Source of the DNA: Mycobacterium adipatum
GTDB taxonomy: Bacteria > Actinomycetota > Actinomycetes > Mycobacteriales > Mycobacteriaceae
Length of the DNA stretch: 64,000 bases
Assembly (NCBI RefSeq): GCF_001644575.1
Contig: NZ_CP015596.1
Location: forward strand, 1,860,001-1,924,000
Reading direction: 5' to 3'
The notes beneath the pieces were generated by a model. It saw only the letters and a list, made by a program, of their open reading frames with translations, was not told the DNA's origin and ran no database searches. A program made the translations under genes and the position numbers. This document shows positions 6,744-15,819 of this stretch, one piece after another. The first letter of the stretch is position 1, and each line of letters starts with the position of its first letter.

Positions 6744-9700
6744 ATGGGTTGGCATAATGGGCCGCCGAGCTGGGCCGAGATGGAGCGGGTGCTCAACAGC
6801 AGGCCGCGCGGCAAGCCGCGGCGGTCCGGCCTTCCCCTGGAGCCCCCCGGTGACGGCGGGGACAGCCCCGCCTGGTCGCGCAAGCGTGGCGCGTACCAGC
6901 CGGAAGGGGTACGGCGTTCCGGCTCCTCGGTGCCGTATGCCGAGCTGCACGCGCACTCGGCCTACAGTTTCCTCGACGGCGCTAGCACCCCCGAAGAGCT
7001 GGTGGAGGAGGCTGCCCGGCTGGATCTGCGGGCCATCGCGCTGACCGACCACGACGGCCTCTACGGGGTGGTGCGTTTCGCCGAGGCCGCCCGCGAACTC
7101 GACATGGCCACCGTGTTCGGCGCCGAACTGTCGCTGGGTAACGTGCCTCGCACCGAACAGCCCGACCCGCCCGGGCCGCATCTGTTGGTGCTGGCCCGCG
7201 GCCCGGAGGGATACCGGCGGCTGTCGCGCCAGATCTCGGCCGCGCACCTGGCCGGCGGCGAGAAGGGTAAACCGCGGTACGACTTCGACACGCTCTCCGA
7301 GGCTGCCGGTGGGCACTGGCATGTCCTTACCGGTTGCCGCAAAGGTCATGTCCGGCAAGCGTATGCAACCGGCGGACCGGACGCCGCGGAGCGGGCGCTG
7401 GCCGACCTGGTGGACCGGTTCGGTGCCGACCGGGTCAGCGTCGAACTCACCCACCACGGACATCCGCTCGACGACGAACGCAACGCCGTCCTGGCCGCGT
7501 TGGCGCCCCGGTTCGGCCTCGGCGTCATCGCCAGCACCGGGGCGCACTTCGCGGTGCCGGCACGGGGCCGGCTGGCGATGGCGATGGCGGCCATCAGGGC
7601 CCGCAACTCGATGGACGATGCGGCCGGGTATCTGGCCCCGCTGGGGGGAGCGCACCTGCGGTCGGGGGAGGAGATGGCCCAGCTGTTCGGCACTCAGATT
7701 GCCACGGCATCAGCAGAATTGGGTGAACAGTGCGCGTTCGGGCTGGCGTTGATCGCCCCCCAACTCCCGCCGTTCACCGTGCCGGACGGGCATACCGAAT
7801 CGAGCTGGCTGCGACAACTGGTGCGCGACGGGGCCCGGGAACGCTACGGTCCGCCGGACCGGGCCCCCAAGGCCTACGCGCAGATCGAACACGAGCTGTC
7901 GATCATCGACAAGCTGGACTTTCCGGGTTACTTCCTGGTGGTGCACGACATCACCCGGTTCTGCCGGGAGCGCGACATCCTTTGCCAGGGAAGAGGGTCG
8001 GCGGCCAACTCGGCGGTCTGCTATGCGCTCAAGGTCACCAACGTCGACCCCATCGCCAACGAGCTGTTGTTCGAACGGTTCCTGTCCCCGGCACGTGACG
8101 GCCCACCCGATATCGATATCGACATCGAATCGGACTTGCGCGAGGACGTCATCCAGTACGTCTATGACACGTACGGTCGTGACTACGCCGCCCAGGTCGC
8201 CAATGTCATCACCTACCGGGGCCGTAGCGCGATCCGCGACATGGCCCGCGCCCTCGGCTTCTCCCAGGGCCAGCAGGACGCCTGGAGCAAGCAGATCAGC
8301 CGGTGGAACGGCCTGGCCGACTCGCCCGACGTCGAAGACATCCCCGAGCAGGTGGTCGACCTGGCCACCCAGATATCGAATCTGCCCCGGCACATGGGCA
8401 TTCACTCCGGCGGCATGGTGATCTGTGACCGCCCGATCGCCGATGTCTGCCCGGTGGAATGGGCCCGGATGGCCAACCGAAGCGTGTTGCAGTGGGACAA
8501 AGATGACTGTGCGGCAATCGGTTTGGTCAAGTTCGATCTGCTCGGCCTGGGCATGCTGTCGGCCCTGCACTATGCCATCGACCTGGTGCGTGAGCACAAG
8601 GGGCTCGACGTGGACCTGTCGAAGTTGGACCTGTCCGAACCTGCGGTCTACGAAATGCTGCAGCGCGCCGATTCCGTCGGGGTGTTCCAGGTCGAATCCC
8701 GGGCGCAGATGGCCACCCTGCCCCGGCTCAAGCCGCGGGTCTTCTACGATCTGGTGGTCGAGGTCGCACTCATCCGGCCCGGCCCGATCCAGGGTGGGTC
8801 GGTGCACCCATATATCAAGCGGCGCAACGGTGAAGAAGAGGTCGTCTACGACCATCCGTCGATGGAACCCGCGCTGCGCAAGACTCTCGGTGTGCCGTTG
8901 TTCCAGGAGCAGCTGATGCAGCTGGCGGTGGACTGTGCCGGGTTCAGCCCGGCCGAGGCCGATCAGTTGCGCCGGGCGATGGGCTCGAAACGGTCCACGG
9001 AAAAGATGCGGCGCCTCCGCGGCCGGTTTTATGACGGGATGCGTGAGCGGCACGGCATCACCGGCGAGGTGGCCGAGAAGATCTACGAAAAGCTGGAAGC
9101 CTTCGCCAACTTCGGTTTCCCGGAGAGTCATTCGCTGAGTTTCGCCTCGCTGGTCTTCTATTCATCCTGGTTCAAGTTGCATCATCCTGCGGTGTTCTGC
9201 GCGGCGCTGCTGAGGGCCCAGCCGATGGGTTTCTACTCACCGCAGTCGTTGGTCGCCGATGCGCGCCGGCACGGCGTGCTGGTGCACGGCCCGGATGTCA
9301 ACGCCAGCCTGGCGCACGCCGGCTGTGAGAACCGCGGGCTGGACGTGCGGATGGGGATGGGCAGCGTCCGCCACATCGGTGATGAGCTGGCCCAACGGAT
9401 CGTCGACGAACGCAGGGCCAATGGGCCGTTTGCCACGCTGTTGGATCTGACGGCCAGAGTGCAGCTTTCGGTCTCGCAGACCGAGGCGTTGGCCACCGCC
9501 GGTGCGCTCGGTTGTTTCGGCATCACCCGCCGGGAGGGACTGTGGGCTGCCGGCGCGGCCGCCGCTGAGCGGCCGGACCGGCTGGCGGGGGTGGGATCGT
9601 CATCGCATATCCCGCCGCTGCCCGGGATGAGTGCGCTGGAACTGGCCGCCGCCGACGTCTGGGCGACCGGGGTGTCACCGGACAGTTATCCGACCCAGTT

Positions 9701-10040
9701 TCTGCGCGAGACGCTCGACGAGATGGGGATCGTGCCCGCCGATCGGCTGCTGTCGGTGCCGGACGGCACCCGCGTGCTGGTGGCCGGCGCGGTGACACAC
9801 CGGCAGCGACCGGCGACGGCACAGGGGGTGACGTTCATGAATCTGGAGGACGAGACGGGCATGGTCAACGTGATGTGCTCACGCGGGGTGTGGGCCCGCC
9901 ACCGCAAGCTGGCGCAGGCCGCGTCGGCACTGGTCATCCGCGGGATCGTGCAGAACGCCACCGGTGCGGTGACGGTGGCCGCGGACAGGATGAGCCCGAT
10001 CGACCTGAGGGTGCGGTCGCGGTCGCGGGACTTCCAGTGA
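6744..10040 (+). CDS. dnaE2: Error-prone DNA polymerase DnaE2
   Basis: This 1098-residue C-family polymerase performs translesion synthesis and damage-induced mutagenesis with ImuA' and ImuB, which are not in this window. The N-terminal PHP domain begins near residue 68 (YAELHAHSAYSFLDGA, later LTDHDGLYG). The polymerase aspartates are in PDIDIDIE near residue 455, followed by fingers and thumb, and a C-terminal OB-fold near residues 1010-1080. The start MGWHNGPPSWAEMERVL matches the M. tuberculosis protein as I remember it. A SOS box overlaps the promoter 12 nt upstream, so expression is LexA-controlled. The beta-clamp-binding and ImuB-contact residues were not checked. Confidence 0.95.
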   Translation: MGWHNGPPSWAEMERVLNSRPRGKPRRSGLPLEPPGDGGDSPAWSRKRGAYQPEGVRRSGSSVPYAELHAHSAYSFLDGASTPEELVEEAARLDLRAIALTDHDGLYGVVRFAEAARELDMATVFGAELSLGNVPRTEQPDPPGPHLLVLARGPEGYRRLSRQISAAHLAGGEKGKPRYDFDTLSEAAGGHWHVLTGCRKGHVRQAYATGGPDAAERALADLVDRFGADRVSVELTHHGHPLDDERNAVLAALAPRFGLGVIASTGAHFAVPARGRLAMAMAAIRARNSMDDAAGYLAPLGGAHLRSGEEMAQLFGTQIATASAELGEQCAFGLALIAPQLPPFTVPDGHTESSWLRQLVRDGARERYGPPDRAPKAYAQIEHELSIIDKLDFPGYFLVVHDITRFCRERDILCQGRGSAANSAVCYALKVTNVDPIANELLFERFLSPARDGPPDIDIDIESDLREDVIQYVYDTYGRDYAAQVANVITYRGRSAIRDMARALGFSQGQQDAWSKQISRWNGLADSPDVEDIPEQVVDLATQISNLPRHMGIHSGGMVICDRPIADVCPVEWARMANRSVLQWDKDDCAAIGLVKFDLLGLGMLSALHYAIDLVREHKGLDVDLSKLDLSEPAVYEMLQRADSVGVFQVESRAQMATLPRLKPRVFYDLVVEVALIRPGPIQGGSVHPYIKRRNGEEEVVYDHPSMEPALRKTLGVPLFQEQLMQLAVDCAGFSPAEADQLRRAMGSKRSTEKMRRLRGRFYDGMRERHGITGEVAEKIYEKLEAFANFGFPESHSLSFASLVFYSSWFKLHHPAVFCAALLRAQPMGFYSPQSLVADARRHGVLVHGPDVNASLAHAGCENRGLDVRMGMGSVRHIGDELAQRIVDERRANGPFATLLDLTARVQLSVSQTEALATAGALGCFGITRREGLWAAGAAAAERPDRLAGVGSSSHIPPLPGMSALELAAADVWATGVSPDSYPTQFLRETLDEMGIVPADRLLSVPDGTRVLVAGAVTHRQRPATAQGVTFMNLEDETGMVNVMCSRGVWARHRKLAQAASALVIRGIVQNATGAVTVAADRMSPIDLRVRSRSRDFQ

Positions 10041-10043
10041 CCA

Positions 10044-10454
10044 CTACTCCGTCGGCGTCGTCCACACCTTCTCGATACTGATCCGCAGGCGGGTGCTGAA
10101 GTTGCCCATCGACTCCGTCAGCCCGAACTGGTCGGACAGCTGTCGGTACTTCGCCCAGTACGGTGCATCCTCGCGGAGATCGATGCCCTCGGCATCCACC
10201 CGGGCCGGCCCGCCGACCACGATGATCCCGCCGCCGTTGCCGTCGGAGTCCAGGTTCAGGCTCACCTGCGGATGGTTACGGACGTGGCGCACCTTGGCCG
10301 CGCCGGGCTCGGTGTACACCACGATGTCGGTGCCGTCGAAGAAGAACCACACCAGTTTGGGCACCGGCTGTCCGGACTTCGCGACCGTGGTGAGCCAGCC
10401 GTAGCTGTCGGATGTCAGCCGGTCGATGATCTCCGGTGTCAGGTCTGCAGTCAT
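10044..10454 (-). CDS. PPOX-class F420/FMN-dependent split-barrel protein (Rv3369 type)
   Basis: This 136-residue protein has the pyridoxamine 5'-phosphate oxidase-like split barrel: SYGWLTTVAKSGQPVPKLVWFFFDG, then HVRNHPQVSLNLD. The family uses F420 or FMN and its members reduce varied substrates; the substrate here is unknown. Length and neighbours match Rv3369, next to dnaE2 in M. tuberculosis. Its stop is 3 bp from the convergent dnaE2 stop. It is divergent from the nitroreductase with only 23 bp between the start codons. TACATT on the minus strand (10462-10467) lies 7 nt before the ATG, so it is probably leaderless. Confidence 0.85.
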   Translation of the reverse strand: MTADLTPEIIDRLTSDSYGWLTTVAKSGQPVPKLVWFFFDGTDIVVYTEPGAAKVRHVRNHPQVSLNLDSDGNGGGIIVVGGPARVDAEGIDLREDAPYWAKYRQLSDQFGLTESMGNFSTRLRISIEKVWTTPTE

Positions 10455-10461
10455 GCCCGCG

Positions 10462-10471
10462 AATGTAGTCT
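10462..10471. promoter_or_regulatory. Overlapping divergent -10 elements
   Basis: TAGTCT on the plus strand (10466-10471, 6 nt before the ATG at 10478) and TACATT on the minus strand (10462-10467, 7 nt before the ATG at 10454) share two base pairs. Both fit TANNNT and imply back-to-back leaderless transcripts. Confidence 0.55.
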
Positions 10472-10477
10472 CGCCCT

Positions 10478-11119
10478 ATGACACTCAACCTGACCGCGGA
10501 TGAAGTTCTGACCACCACGCGTTCGGTGCGCAAGCGGCTCGATTTCGACAAACCGGTGCCGCGCGAGGTGCTCCTGGAATGTCTGGACATCGCCCTGCAG
10601 GCGCCGACCGGTTCCAATTCCCAAGGCTGGCAGTGGGTTTTTGTGGAGGACGAGGAGAAGAAAAAGGCGATCGCCGACATCTACCGGGTCGCGGCAACGC
10701 CCTACCTCGATGCGCCCAAACCCCAGTACGGCGACAGCCGCGACGAGCGGACCCCGAAGGTCGTGGACTCCGCGAAGTACCTCAACGATCACCTGCACGA
10801 GGTGCCGGTGATGCTGATTCCCTGCCTGGAGGGCCGGCCCGACGGTGCCCCGGCCGGCCTCAGCGCAGGATTCTGGGGGTCGCTGATGCCCGCCGTCTGG
10901 AGTTTCATGCTGGCGCTGCGCAGCCGCGGCCTCGGCTCGGCGTGGACATCGCTGCACCTGATGGGCGACGGCGAGAAGCAGACCGCCGAACTGCTCGGCA
11001 TCCCGTTCGACAGGTACTCCCAGGGCGGCCTGTTCCCGATCGCCTACACCAAGGGCACCGACTTCAAGAAGGCCAAGCGGCTGCCCGCCGAGGAACTCAC
11101 CCACTGGAACACCTGGTAG
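10478..11119 (+). CDS. Nitroreductase family protein (Rv3368c type)
   Basis: This 213-residue FMN-dependent oxidoreductase has the nitroreductase N-terminus (TTRSVRKRLDFDKPVPREVL), the ALQAPTGSNSQGW flavin-binding segment and a C-terminal dimerisation region. It should reduce nitro groups or quinones with NAD(P)H; the natural substrate is unknown. Length and context match Rv3368c. It shares a 23-bp divergent promoter with the split-barrel protein at 10044-10454, which suggests co-regulation of two flavin/deazaflavin enzymes. The stop abuts the convergent trmL stop at 11120. Confidence 0.9.
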   Translation: MTLNLTADEVLTTTRSVRKRLDFDKPVPREVLLECLDIALQAPTGSNSQGWQWVFVEDEEKKKAIADIYRVAATPYLDAPKPQYGDSRDERTPKVVDSAKYLNDHLHEVPVMLIPCLEGRPDGAPAGLSAGFWGSLMPAVWSFMLALRSRGLGSAWTSLHLMGDGEKQTAELLGIPFDRYSQGGLFPIAYTKGTDFKKAKRLPAEELTHWNTW

Positions 11120-11584
11120 TCACACCGCGCCCGTGAACCCCTGCTGGCGCCACGCCTCATAGGCGGCGACGGCCGCGGCATTGGACAGGTTCAGCGAACG
11201 CCGTCCGGCCAGCATCGGGATGCGCACCCGGGCGGTGATGTGCGGATCGGCCAGGGTCTGTTCGTCCAGGCCGGTCGGTTCGGGTCCGAACATCAGCACA
11301 TCGCCGGGCCGGTACGCGATCTCGGCAAACGACCGGTCGGCGTGCGCGGTGAATGCGTACACCCGCGCCGGACCGATCGCCGCCCACGCCGCGGCCAGGT
11401 CCGGGTGCACCGTCACCGACGCCAGGTCGTGATAGTCCAGCCCGGCCCGACGCAGCTTCGGTTCGGACAGGTCGAAGCCCAGCGGTTCCACCAGGTGCAG
11501 GTGGCATCCGGTCCCGGCCACCATCCGGATCGCGTTGCCGGTATTGGGCGCGATCCGCGGGGAGAAGAACATCACGTGAAACAC
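11120..11584 (-). CDS. trmL: tRNA (cytidine(34)-2'-O)-methyltransferase, SpoU/TrmL family
   Basis: This 154-residue SPOUT methyltransferase should 2'-O-methylate the wobble base of tRNA-Leu isoacceptors using SAM. Family signatures are SPRIAPNTGNAIR near the N-terminus, the FGPEPTGL motif 2 and the SLNLSNAAAV motif 3 of the trefoil knot. The GTG at 11584 is chosen because AGGAAGG lies at good spacing upstream and the length equals TrmL (about 155); the open frame extends to 11767 but that part has no family similarity. It is divergent from the methyltransferase at 11613 by 28 bp. Confidence 0.85.
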   Translation of the reverse strand: MFHVMFFSPRIAPNTGNAIRMVAGTGCHLHLVEPLGFDLSEPKLRRAGLDYHDLASVTVHPDLAAAWAAIGPARVYAFTAHADRSFAEIAYRPGDVLMFGPEPTGLDEQTLADPHITARVRIPMLAGRRSLNLSNAAAVAAYEAWRQQGFTGAV

Positions 11585-11612
11585 AAGCACACCCTTCCTC
11601 AATAATGGCCCC

Positions 11613-12218
11613 ATGGTCGAGCAGAGCATCTGGATGCAGAAGGTCGCGGCGGACCCGGGGCACTCGCAGTGGTACATCGACCGCTTCCGGTCCATGGCAC
11701 GCGCGGGCAAAGACCTGGCCGGCGAGGCCCGGCTCATCGATGCGATGGCCCGGCGCGGCGCCCGCATCCTCGACGCGGGCTGCGGCCCCGGCCGGGTGGG
11801 CGGCTACCTGGCCGCCGCCGGACACGACGTCGTCGGCGTCGATGTCGACCCGGCACTGATCGCGGCCGCCGAGGAGGACCACCCGGGTCCGCGCTGGCTG
11901 GTCGGCGACCTCGCCGAACTGGACCTGCCCGCCCGCGGCATCACCGAGCCCTTCGACATCATCGTCTCGGCGGGCAATGTGATGACCTTCCTGGCGCCGA
12001 GCACCCGCGCCCGGGTGCTGAGCCGGTTGCGTGCGCACCTCGCCGACGAGGGACGCGCGGTGATCGGGTTCGGCGCGGGCCGCGAGTACGAGCACACCGA
12101 CTTCCTCGACCACGCCGCCCAGGCCGGGTTGGTGCCGGATCTGTTGCTGTCCACCTGGGATGTGCGCCCGTTCGCCGAGGGCGCCGACTTCCTCGTCGCC
12201 ATCCTGCGGCCGGCATAG
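11613..12218 (+). CDS. Class I SAM-dependent methyltransferase
   Basis: This 201-residue protein has a Rossmann methyltransferase fold: motif I is ILDAGCGPGRVGGYLAAAG (about residues 52-70) with the acidic strand end VVGVDVDP, then WLVGDLAEL and the FDIIVSAGNVMTFL post-II segment. The substrate is unknown. It is not part of the M. tuberculosis order between spoU and the mfp operon as I remember it. The ATG follows AATAAT by about 7 nt without a ribosome-binding site, suggesting a leaderless mRNA. It may share the short divergent region with trmL. Confidence 0.8.
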   Translation: MVEQSIWMQKVAADPGHSQWYIDRFRSMARAGKDLAGEARLIDAMARRGARILDAGCGPGRVGGYLAAAGHDVVGVDVDPALIAAAEEDHPGPRWLVGDLAELDLPARGITEPFDIIVSAGNVMTFLAPSTRARVLSRLRAHLADEGRAVIGFGAGREYEHTDFLDHAAQAGLVPDLLLSTWDVRPFAEGADFLVAILRPA

Positions 12219-12227
12219 GCGCCCTGC

Positions 12228-12244
12228 GCGCGGGGAACCCGCGC
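12228..12244 (+). terminator. Hairpin after the methyltransferase gene
   Basis: GCGCGGG and CCCGCGC pair perfectly around a GAA loop, 10 bp after the stop codon. There is no T-run, as often in mycobacteria, so termination is uncertain. Confidence 0.4.
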
Positions 12245-12393
12245 CGACCCCACCACGGGTGCGCAACGTAACGGTCACGAACTGTGCCCGTTCGCGCTCG
12301 AGGTATGGATACCGCTGTCCGCGACTGCCATACTCGACGAATTGCCAGGCGTGCCACGCCGGCCCCATCGTGGGCTCAAGCAGCAGGAAGCAT

Positions 12394-12429
12394 ATGAACG
12401 CGTCCCAACCGATACGCGGCCGGCTCTGA
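12394..12429 (+). CDS. Possible leader peptide MNASQPIRGRL before mfpE
   Basis: An 11-codon frame has AGGAAG four to five bases before its ATG and ends in TGA that overlaps the mfpE ATG as TGATG. This is a typical termination-reinitiation layout. It could also be a chance ORF if mfpE starts elsewhere. Confidence 0.35.
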   Translation: MNASQPIRGRL

Positions 12430-14993
12430 TGACGAGCTTTGCCGCGCCGCACACCGATGACGAATCACGCAGCGCCACAACACAAACCGTGAAGCGCCCG
12501 GCTCGGTGGGCGCTGAGCAACTGGCCCGTCGGCTGGAAAGTGTTTGCCATCGTGCTGGTTCCGCTGGTGCTGGCGGCGACATTCGGCGGGCTGCGCGTCT
12601 ACGCCGGGTTCACCGAGGCCGCCGATCTGCGGCTCGCGGCCGACCGCGCCGATATGGTGCCCGCGATCGTGGAGTACATGGCCGCCCTCGATGCCGCGGT
12701 GCTCGCCGGCGGTGCTGACGCCCAGCCCGCGCTGAGCGCATTCGACACCAGCCGCCAGGCACTGCAACGCCAACTCGACGAGACCGCTGTGCTGCCCGAT
12801 GTGGACAGCGGTGTCACAACGATCCTCCGAAATGGCCAGGACCTGGTGAACCGGGTGAGCGCCAACTCGATCGGCCTGCGCGACCGGGTCACCAACTATG
12901 CGCCCATCCTGCTGACCGCCGAGGACGCCATCAACGGCTCGGTGCGCGTCGACGACGCCCAGATCCGCACCGAGACCCTGGGCCTGTCCCGCGCTGTCGG
13001 TGCCCGCGGCCAGATGATGATGCAGCAGCTGCTGGTCAATCTCGGTGGTGAGGTGCCCGAACCCGAGCTGCGCACCTCCATGAACACCGTCGCGGGCACC
13101 GAACCGTCCACGCTGTTCGGCATGAGCCAGATCCTCGGCGTCGGCTCGGCCGAGGCAAAGCAGCTGCAGGAGCAGTTCATCCGGCGGATGGCGATCATGG
13201 CCAACCCGACCGCGGTGCTGGTGAACAATCCCGAGCTGAGCCAGTCCATCGCGGCCACCGACGGGATCGCCGACGCGCTCATCGCCGAGACGACGTCATC
13301 GGTCACCGCCGCGGTGGCCGAACAGGCGGCCGCGCAGCGCAGTACCGCCATCCGGGACGCCGTCGTGGCGATCGCCGCGATCGTGGTCGCGCTGCTGATC
13401 GTCGCGCTCGTCGCGCGGTCATTGGTCCGGCCGCTGCGCCGGCTGCGCGACAGCGCGCTGAAGGTCGCGCACACCGAACTGGCGCGCGAGCTCGAGCAGG
13501 TGCGTAGCGGGGGAGACCCGGGCCCGGTCCGTCCGATCCCGGTGCACACCACCGAGGAGGTCGGACAGGTCGCGCACGCGGTCGACGAACTGCACGAGCA
13601 GGCCGTCCTGCTGGCCGGCGAGCAGGCCCGGCTGCAGCTGCAGGTCAGCGACATGTTCGAGACCCTGTCGCGGCGCAGCCGGTCGCTGGTGGACCAGCAA
13701 CTGGCACTGATCGACCAGCTCGAGCGCGATGAGCAGGACCCGCAACGCCTGGAGCGGCTGTTCCGGTTGGACCATCTGGCCGCCCGGATGCGTCGCAACG
13801 GTGCCAACCTGCTGGTGCTCGCCGGGACCAACGTCACCCGCGAGCACGCCGAGCCGGTGCCGGTCAGCGCCGTGGTCAACGCCGCGGCCTCCGAGGTCGA
13901 GGAGTACACCCGGGTGGTCACCGACGAGGTGCCCGACTGCGATATCGGCGGCACGGTGGCCGCCGACCTGGTGCATGTGCTTGCCGAGCTGATGGACAAC
14001 GCGCTGCGCTACTCACCGCCGGATTCACAGGTGCGGGTGTCGGCGGTCCGCGCCGGCAACGGGGCACTGGTCATCGAGGTCGCCGACCGCGGACTGGGCA
14101 TGGCTGAGCCCGATCTGCGGGTGGCCAACACCCGCCTGCAGTCCGGCGGTGAGGTCAATCCCTACACCGCGCGACACATGGGCCTGTTCGTCGTCGGCCG
14201 CCTCGCCGCCGCGCACGGACTGGTGGTCCGGCTGCGCAGTACCGATGTCGGTGACGCGAGCTCGGGTACCACGGCCGGGGTGTACGTCCCCGAGGAGTTG
14301 CTCGCCGGGGTGCTGCCCGTTGCGGTCGTCACCGATTTCCGTCCGGCACCGGTGACCGAGGTGCGCCACGTCGCACCGGCGCAGCCCGAACCCGTTCCAC
14401 CGGAGTCGATTTCGGAAGTTCACGCCCCGACCCCGGTATCTGTTCTGCCGCAACGCAGCCCGGGTGCCAGCGGGTTCCGGTCCGCGTCGACCGAGGCCGA
14501 TTCGCAGCAGTGGCCCACCGAGCCGACCCCGGTGCACGCGCCCGAACAGCCGACCCCGGCACCGGCGGACACCTCGGCGTCCTTCGCCGCACGTGGCCAG
14601 GCGCACGCGAAGCTCGAACCCGCCGATACCAGTTCCGCCGACGACGCCATCTACCAGAAGATGCTGTCGGAATGGCTGGTCGACCCGACCGATCTGGGCA
14701 CCAGCGCCGATCTGGATTGGCAGTCGGTGTGGGACCACGGCTGGTCGGCGGCAGCATCGGCCGAGGAGGCACCCGTCACCGAACACACCGCCGAGGGTCT
14801 GCCGGTCCGTACACCCGGCGAACGCCTGGTGCCCGGTACCGGCGAGATCGGTGAGACCGGTGCACCGGTAGCATCTGAGCCCGGCGACCCCGGCCCGTTG
14901 CCGGATCCCGAGGCCGTGCGAGCGAGCCTCAGCAGCCATTTCGGTGGGGTGCATGCCGGTCGGTCGCACACCCGCGACACCGGAGGATCATGA
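12429..14993 (+). CDS. mfpE: Conservon sensor histidine kinase with nitrate-sensing-like domain (MfpE)
   Basis: This 854-residue membrane kinase is the first gene of the mfpEDCBA operon and corresponds to Rv3365c/CvnA. Order: N-terminal transmembrane helix ([19 protein letters not shown]), an extracellular NIT-like helical domain, a second helix ([21 protein letters not shown]), HAMP, and a HATPase domain with N-box [11 protein letters not shown] and G-box DRGLGM. A canonical HisKA H-box is absent; the conserved [11 protein letters not shown] stretch may hold the phospho-acceptor. The last 280 residues are Pro/Thr-rich and end in MLSEWLVDP and [14 protein letters not shown], segments typical of this kinase class. 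The ATG at 12429 is chosen; a TTG at 12342 would add 29 residues without family support. Confidence 0.85.
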   Translation: MTSFAAPHTDDESRSATTQTVKRPARWALSNWPVGWKVFAIVLVPLVLAATFGGLRVYAGFTEAADLRLAADRADMVPAIVEYMAALDAAVLAGGADAQPALSAFDTSRQALQRQLDETAVLPDVDSGVTTILRNGQDLVNRVSANSIGLRDRVTNYAPILLTAEDAINGSVRVDDAQIRTETLGLSRAVGARGQMMMQQLLVNLGGEVPEPELRTSMNTVAGTEPSTLFGMSQILGVGSAEAKQLQEQFIRRMAIMANPTAVLVNNPELSQSIAATDGIADALIAETTSSVTAAVAEQAAAQRSTAIRDAVVAIAAIVVALLIVALVARSLVRPLRRLRDSALKVAHTELARELEQVRSGGDPGPVRPIPVHTTEEVGQVAHAVDELHEQAVLLAGEQARLQLQVSDMFETLSRRSRSLVDQQLALIDQLERDEQDPQRLERLFRLDHLAARMRRNGANLLVLAGTNVTREHAEPVPVSAVVNAAASEVEEYTRVVTDEVPDCDIGGTVAADLVHVLAELMDNALRYSPPDSQVRVSAVRAGNGALVIEVADRGLGMAEPDLRVANTRLQSGGEVNPYTARHMGLFVVGRLAAAHGLVVRLRSTDVGDASSGTTAGVYVPEELLAGVLPVAVVTDFRPAPVTEVRHVAPAQPEPVPPESISEVHAPTPVSVLPQRSPGASGFRSASTEADSQQWPTEPTPVHAPEQPTPAPADTSASFAARGQAHAKLEPADTSSADDAIYQKMLSEWLVDPTDLGTSADLDWQSVWDHGWSAAASAEEAPVTEHTAEGLPVRTPGERLVPGTGEIGETGAPVASEPGDPGPLPDPEAVRASLSSHFGGVHAGRSHTRDTGGS

Positions 14994-15427
14994 GCAACGC
15001 GATGGCGGGGGACAACGCCGCGGCCGAGCGAACGACACAGCGCGAATCACTGGACTGGCTGGTGTCCAAGTTCGCCCGTGAGGTCGCCGGTGTCTCACAC
15101 GCGGTGCTGGTGTCGGCCGACGGTCTGCTGATGGCGGCCAGCGCGCACATGCCGGCCGAACGCGCCGACCAGCTGGCCGCGGTGGCCTCGGGGCTGGCCA
15201 GCCTCTCGACCGGTGCGGCGCAGCTGTTCGAGGGCGGCCACGTGATGCAGTCGATTGTCGAGATGGAGCACGGCTATTTGTTGTTGATGCGCGTCGGCGA
15301 CGGATCCAACCTCGCCACGCTGGCGACCCGATCCTGCGATATCGGCCAGATCGGCTACGAGATGGCCGTTCTGGTCGAACGTGTGGGCAACGTCATCCAA
15401 TCGTCGCGTCGGCGCCACCACGCCTGA
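14990..15427 (+). CDS. mfpD: Roadblock/LC7 domain protein (MfpD)
   Basis: This 145-residue roadblock protein corresponds to Rv3364c/CvnB. The fold covers [30 protein letters not shown] through the C-terminal helix. In conservons such proteins bridge the sensor kinase and the small GTPase, probably acting as GTPase-activating or scaffold subunits; this comes from the Streptomyces cvn and M. smegmatis mfp systems. The ATG overlaps the kinase stop (ATGA), giving translational coupling and near-stoichiometric synthesis. Confidence 0.9.
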   Translation: MSNAMAGDNAAAERTTQRESLDWLVSKFAREVAGVSHAVLVSADGLLMAASAHMPAERADQLAAVASGLASLSTGAAQLFEGGHVMQSIVEMEHGYLLLMRVGDGSNLATLATRSCDIGQIGYEMAVLVERVGNVIQSSRRRHHA

Positions 15428-15435
15428 GGCCGCCG

Positions 15436-15819
15436 ATGGAGCCGCCCGACGCCTGGGAGTCCGCCGATCCGGTGGACGTTGCGGCCATGGTGCGGCCCTA
15501 TCGGCTGACGGCCGGGCGCACCGATTCGCATCTGGATCTGCCGCCCGAGGCCCCGGTCCAGACGCTGCAGGGTGCACCGGCGCACCGCTGGCCGGCCAGC
15601 GACGTCCGGGCCCGGATCCTGGCACTCGGCCGGCACGGACCGTCGGTGGCCGAGATCGCGGCGCGGCTGTCGCTTCCGCTCGGTGTCGCGCGTGTGCTGA
15701 TCGGCGACCTCGTGTCCGAGGGGTATCTTCGGATACACACGACGCTGGGCGACACCGCCTCCGCCGACGAACGTCGTGAACTGATCGGGAGGACGCTGCG
15801 TGGCCTTCGGGCACTTTGA
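15436..15819 (+). CDS. mfpC: DUF742 protein (MfpC)
   Basis: This 127-residue DUF742 protein corresponds to Rv3363c/CvnC. Family features are VRPYRLTAGRT near residue 19 and a winged-helix-like segment ILALGRHGPSVAEIAARLSLPLGVARVLIGDL. Its biochemical role is unknown; a link between roadblock protein and GTPase is assumed. It starts 8 bp after mfpD and its end overlaps the GTPase gene by 20 bp. Confidence 0.9.
   Translation: MEPPDAWESADPVDVAAMVRPYRLTAGRTDSHLDLPPEAPVQTLQGAPAHRWPASDVRARILALGRHGPSVAEIAARLSLPLGVARVLIGDLVSEGYLRIHTTLGDTASADERRELIGRTLRGLRAL

Noticed and set aside
7710..9131. Long minus-strand open frame (473 codons) inside dnaE2
   Set aside because: It is the antisense shadow of a GC-rich gene; its composition follows the plus-strand codons and it has no recognisable domain or ribosome-binding site.
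11585..11767. N-terminal extension of trmL
   Set aside because: The open frame continues upstream but crosses the divergent methyltransferase start, has no family similarity and exceeds the usual TrmL length.
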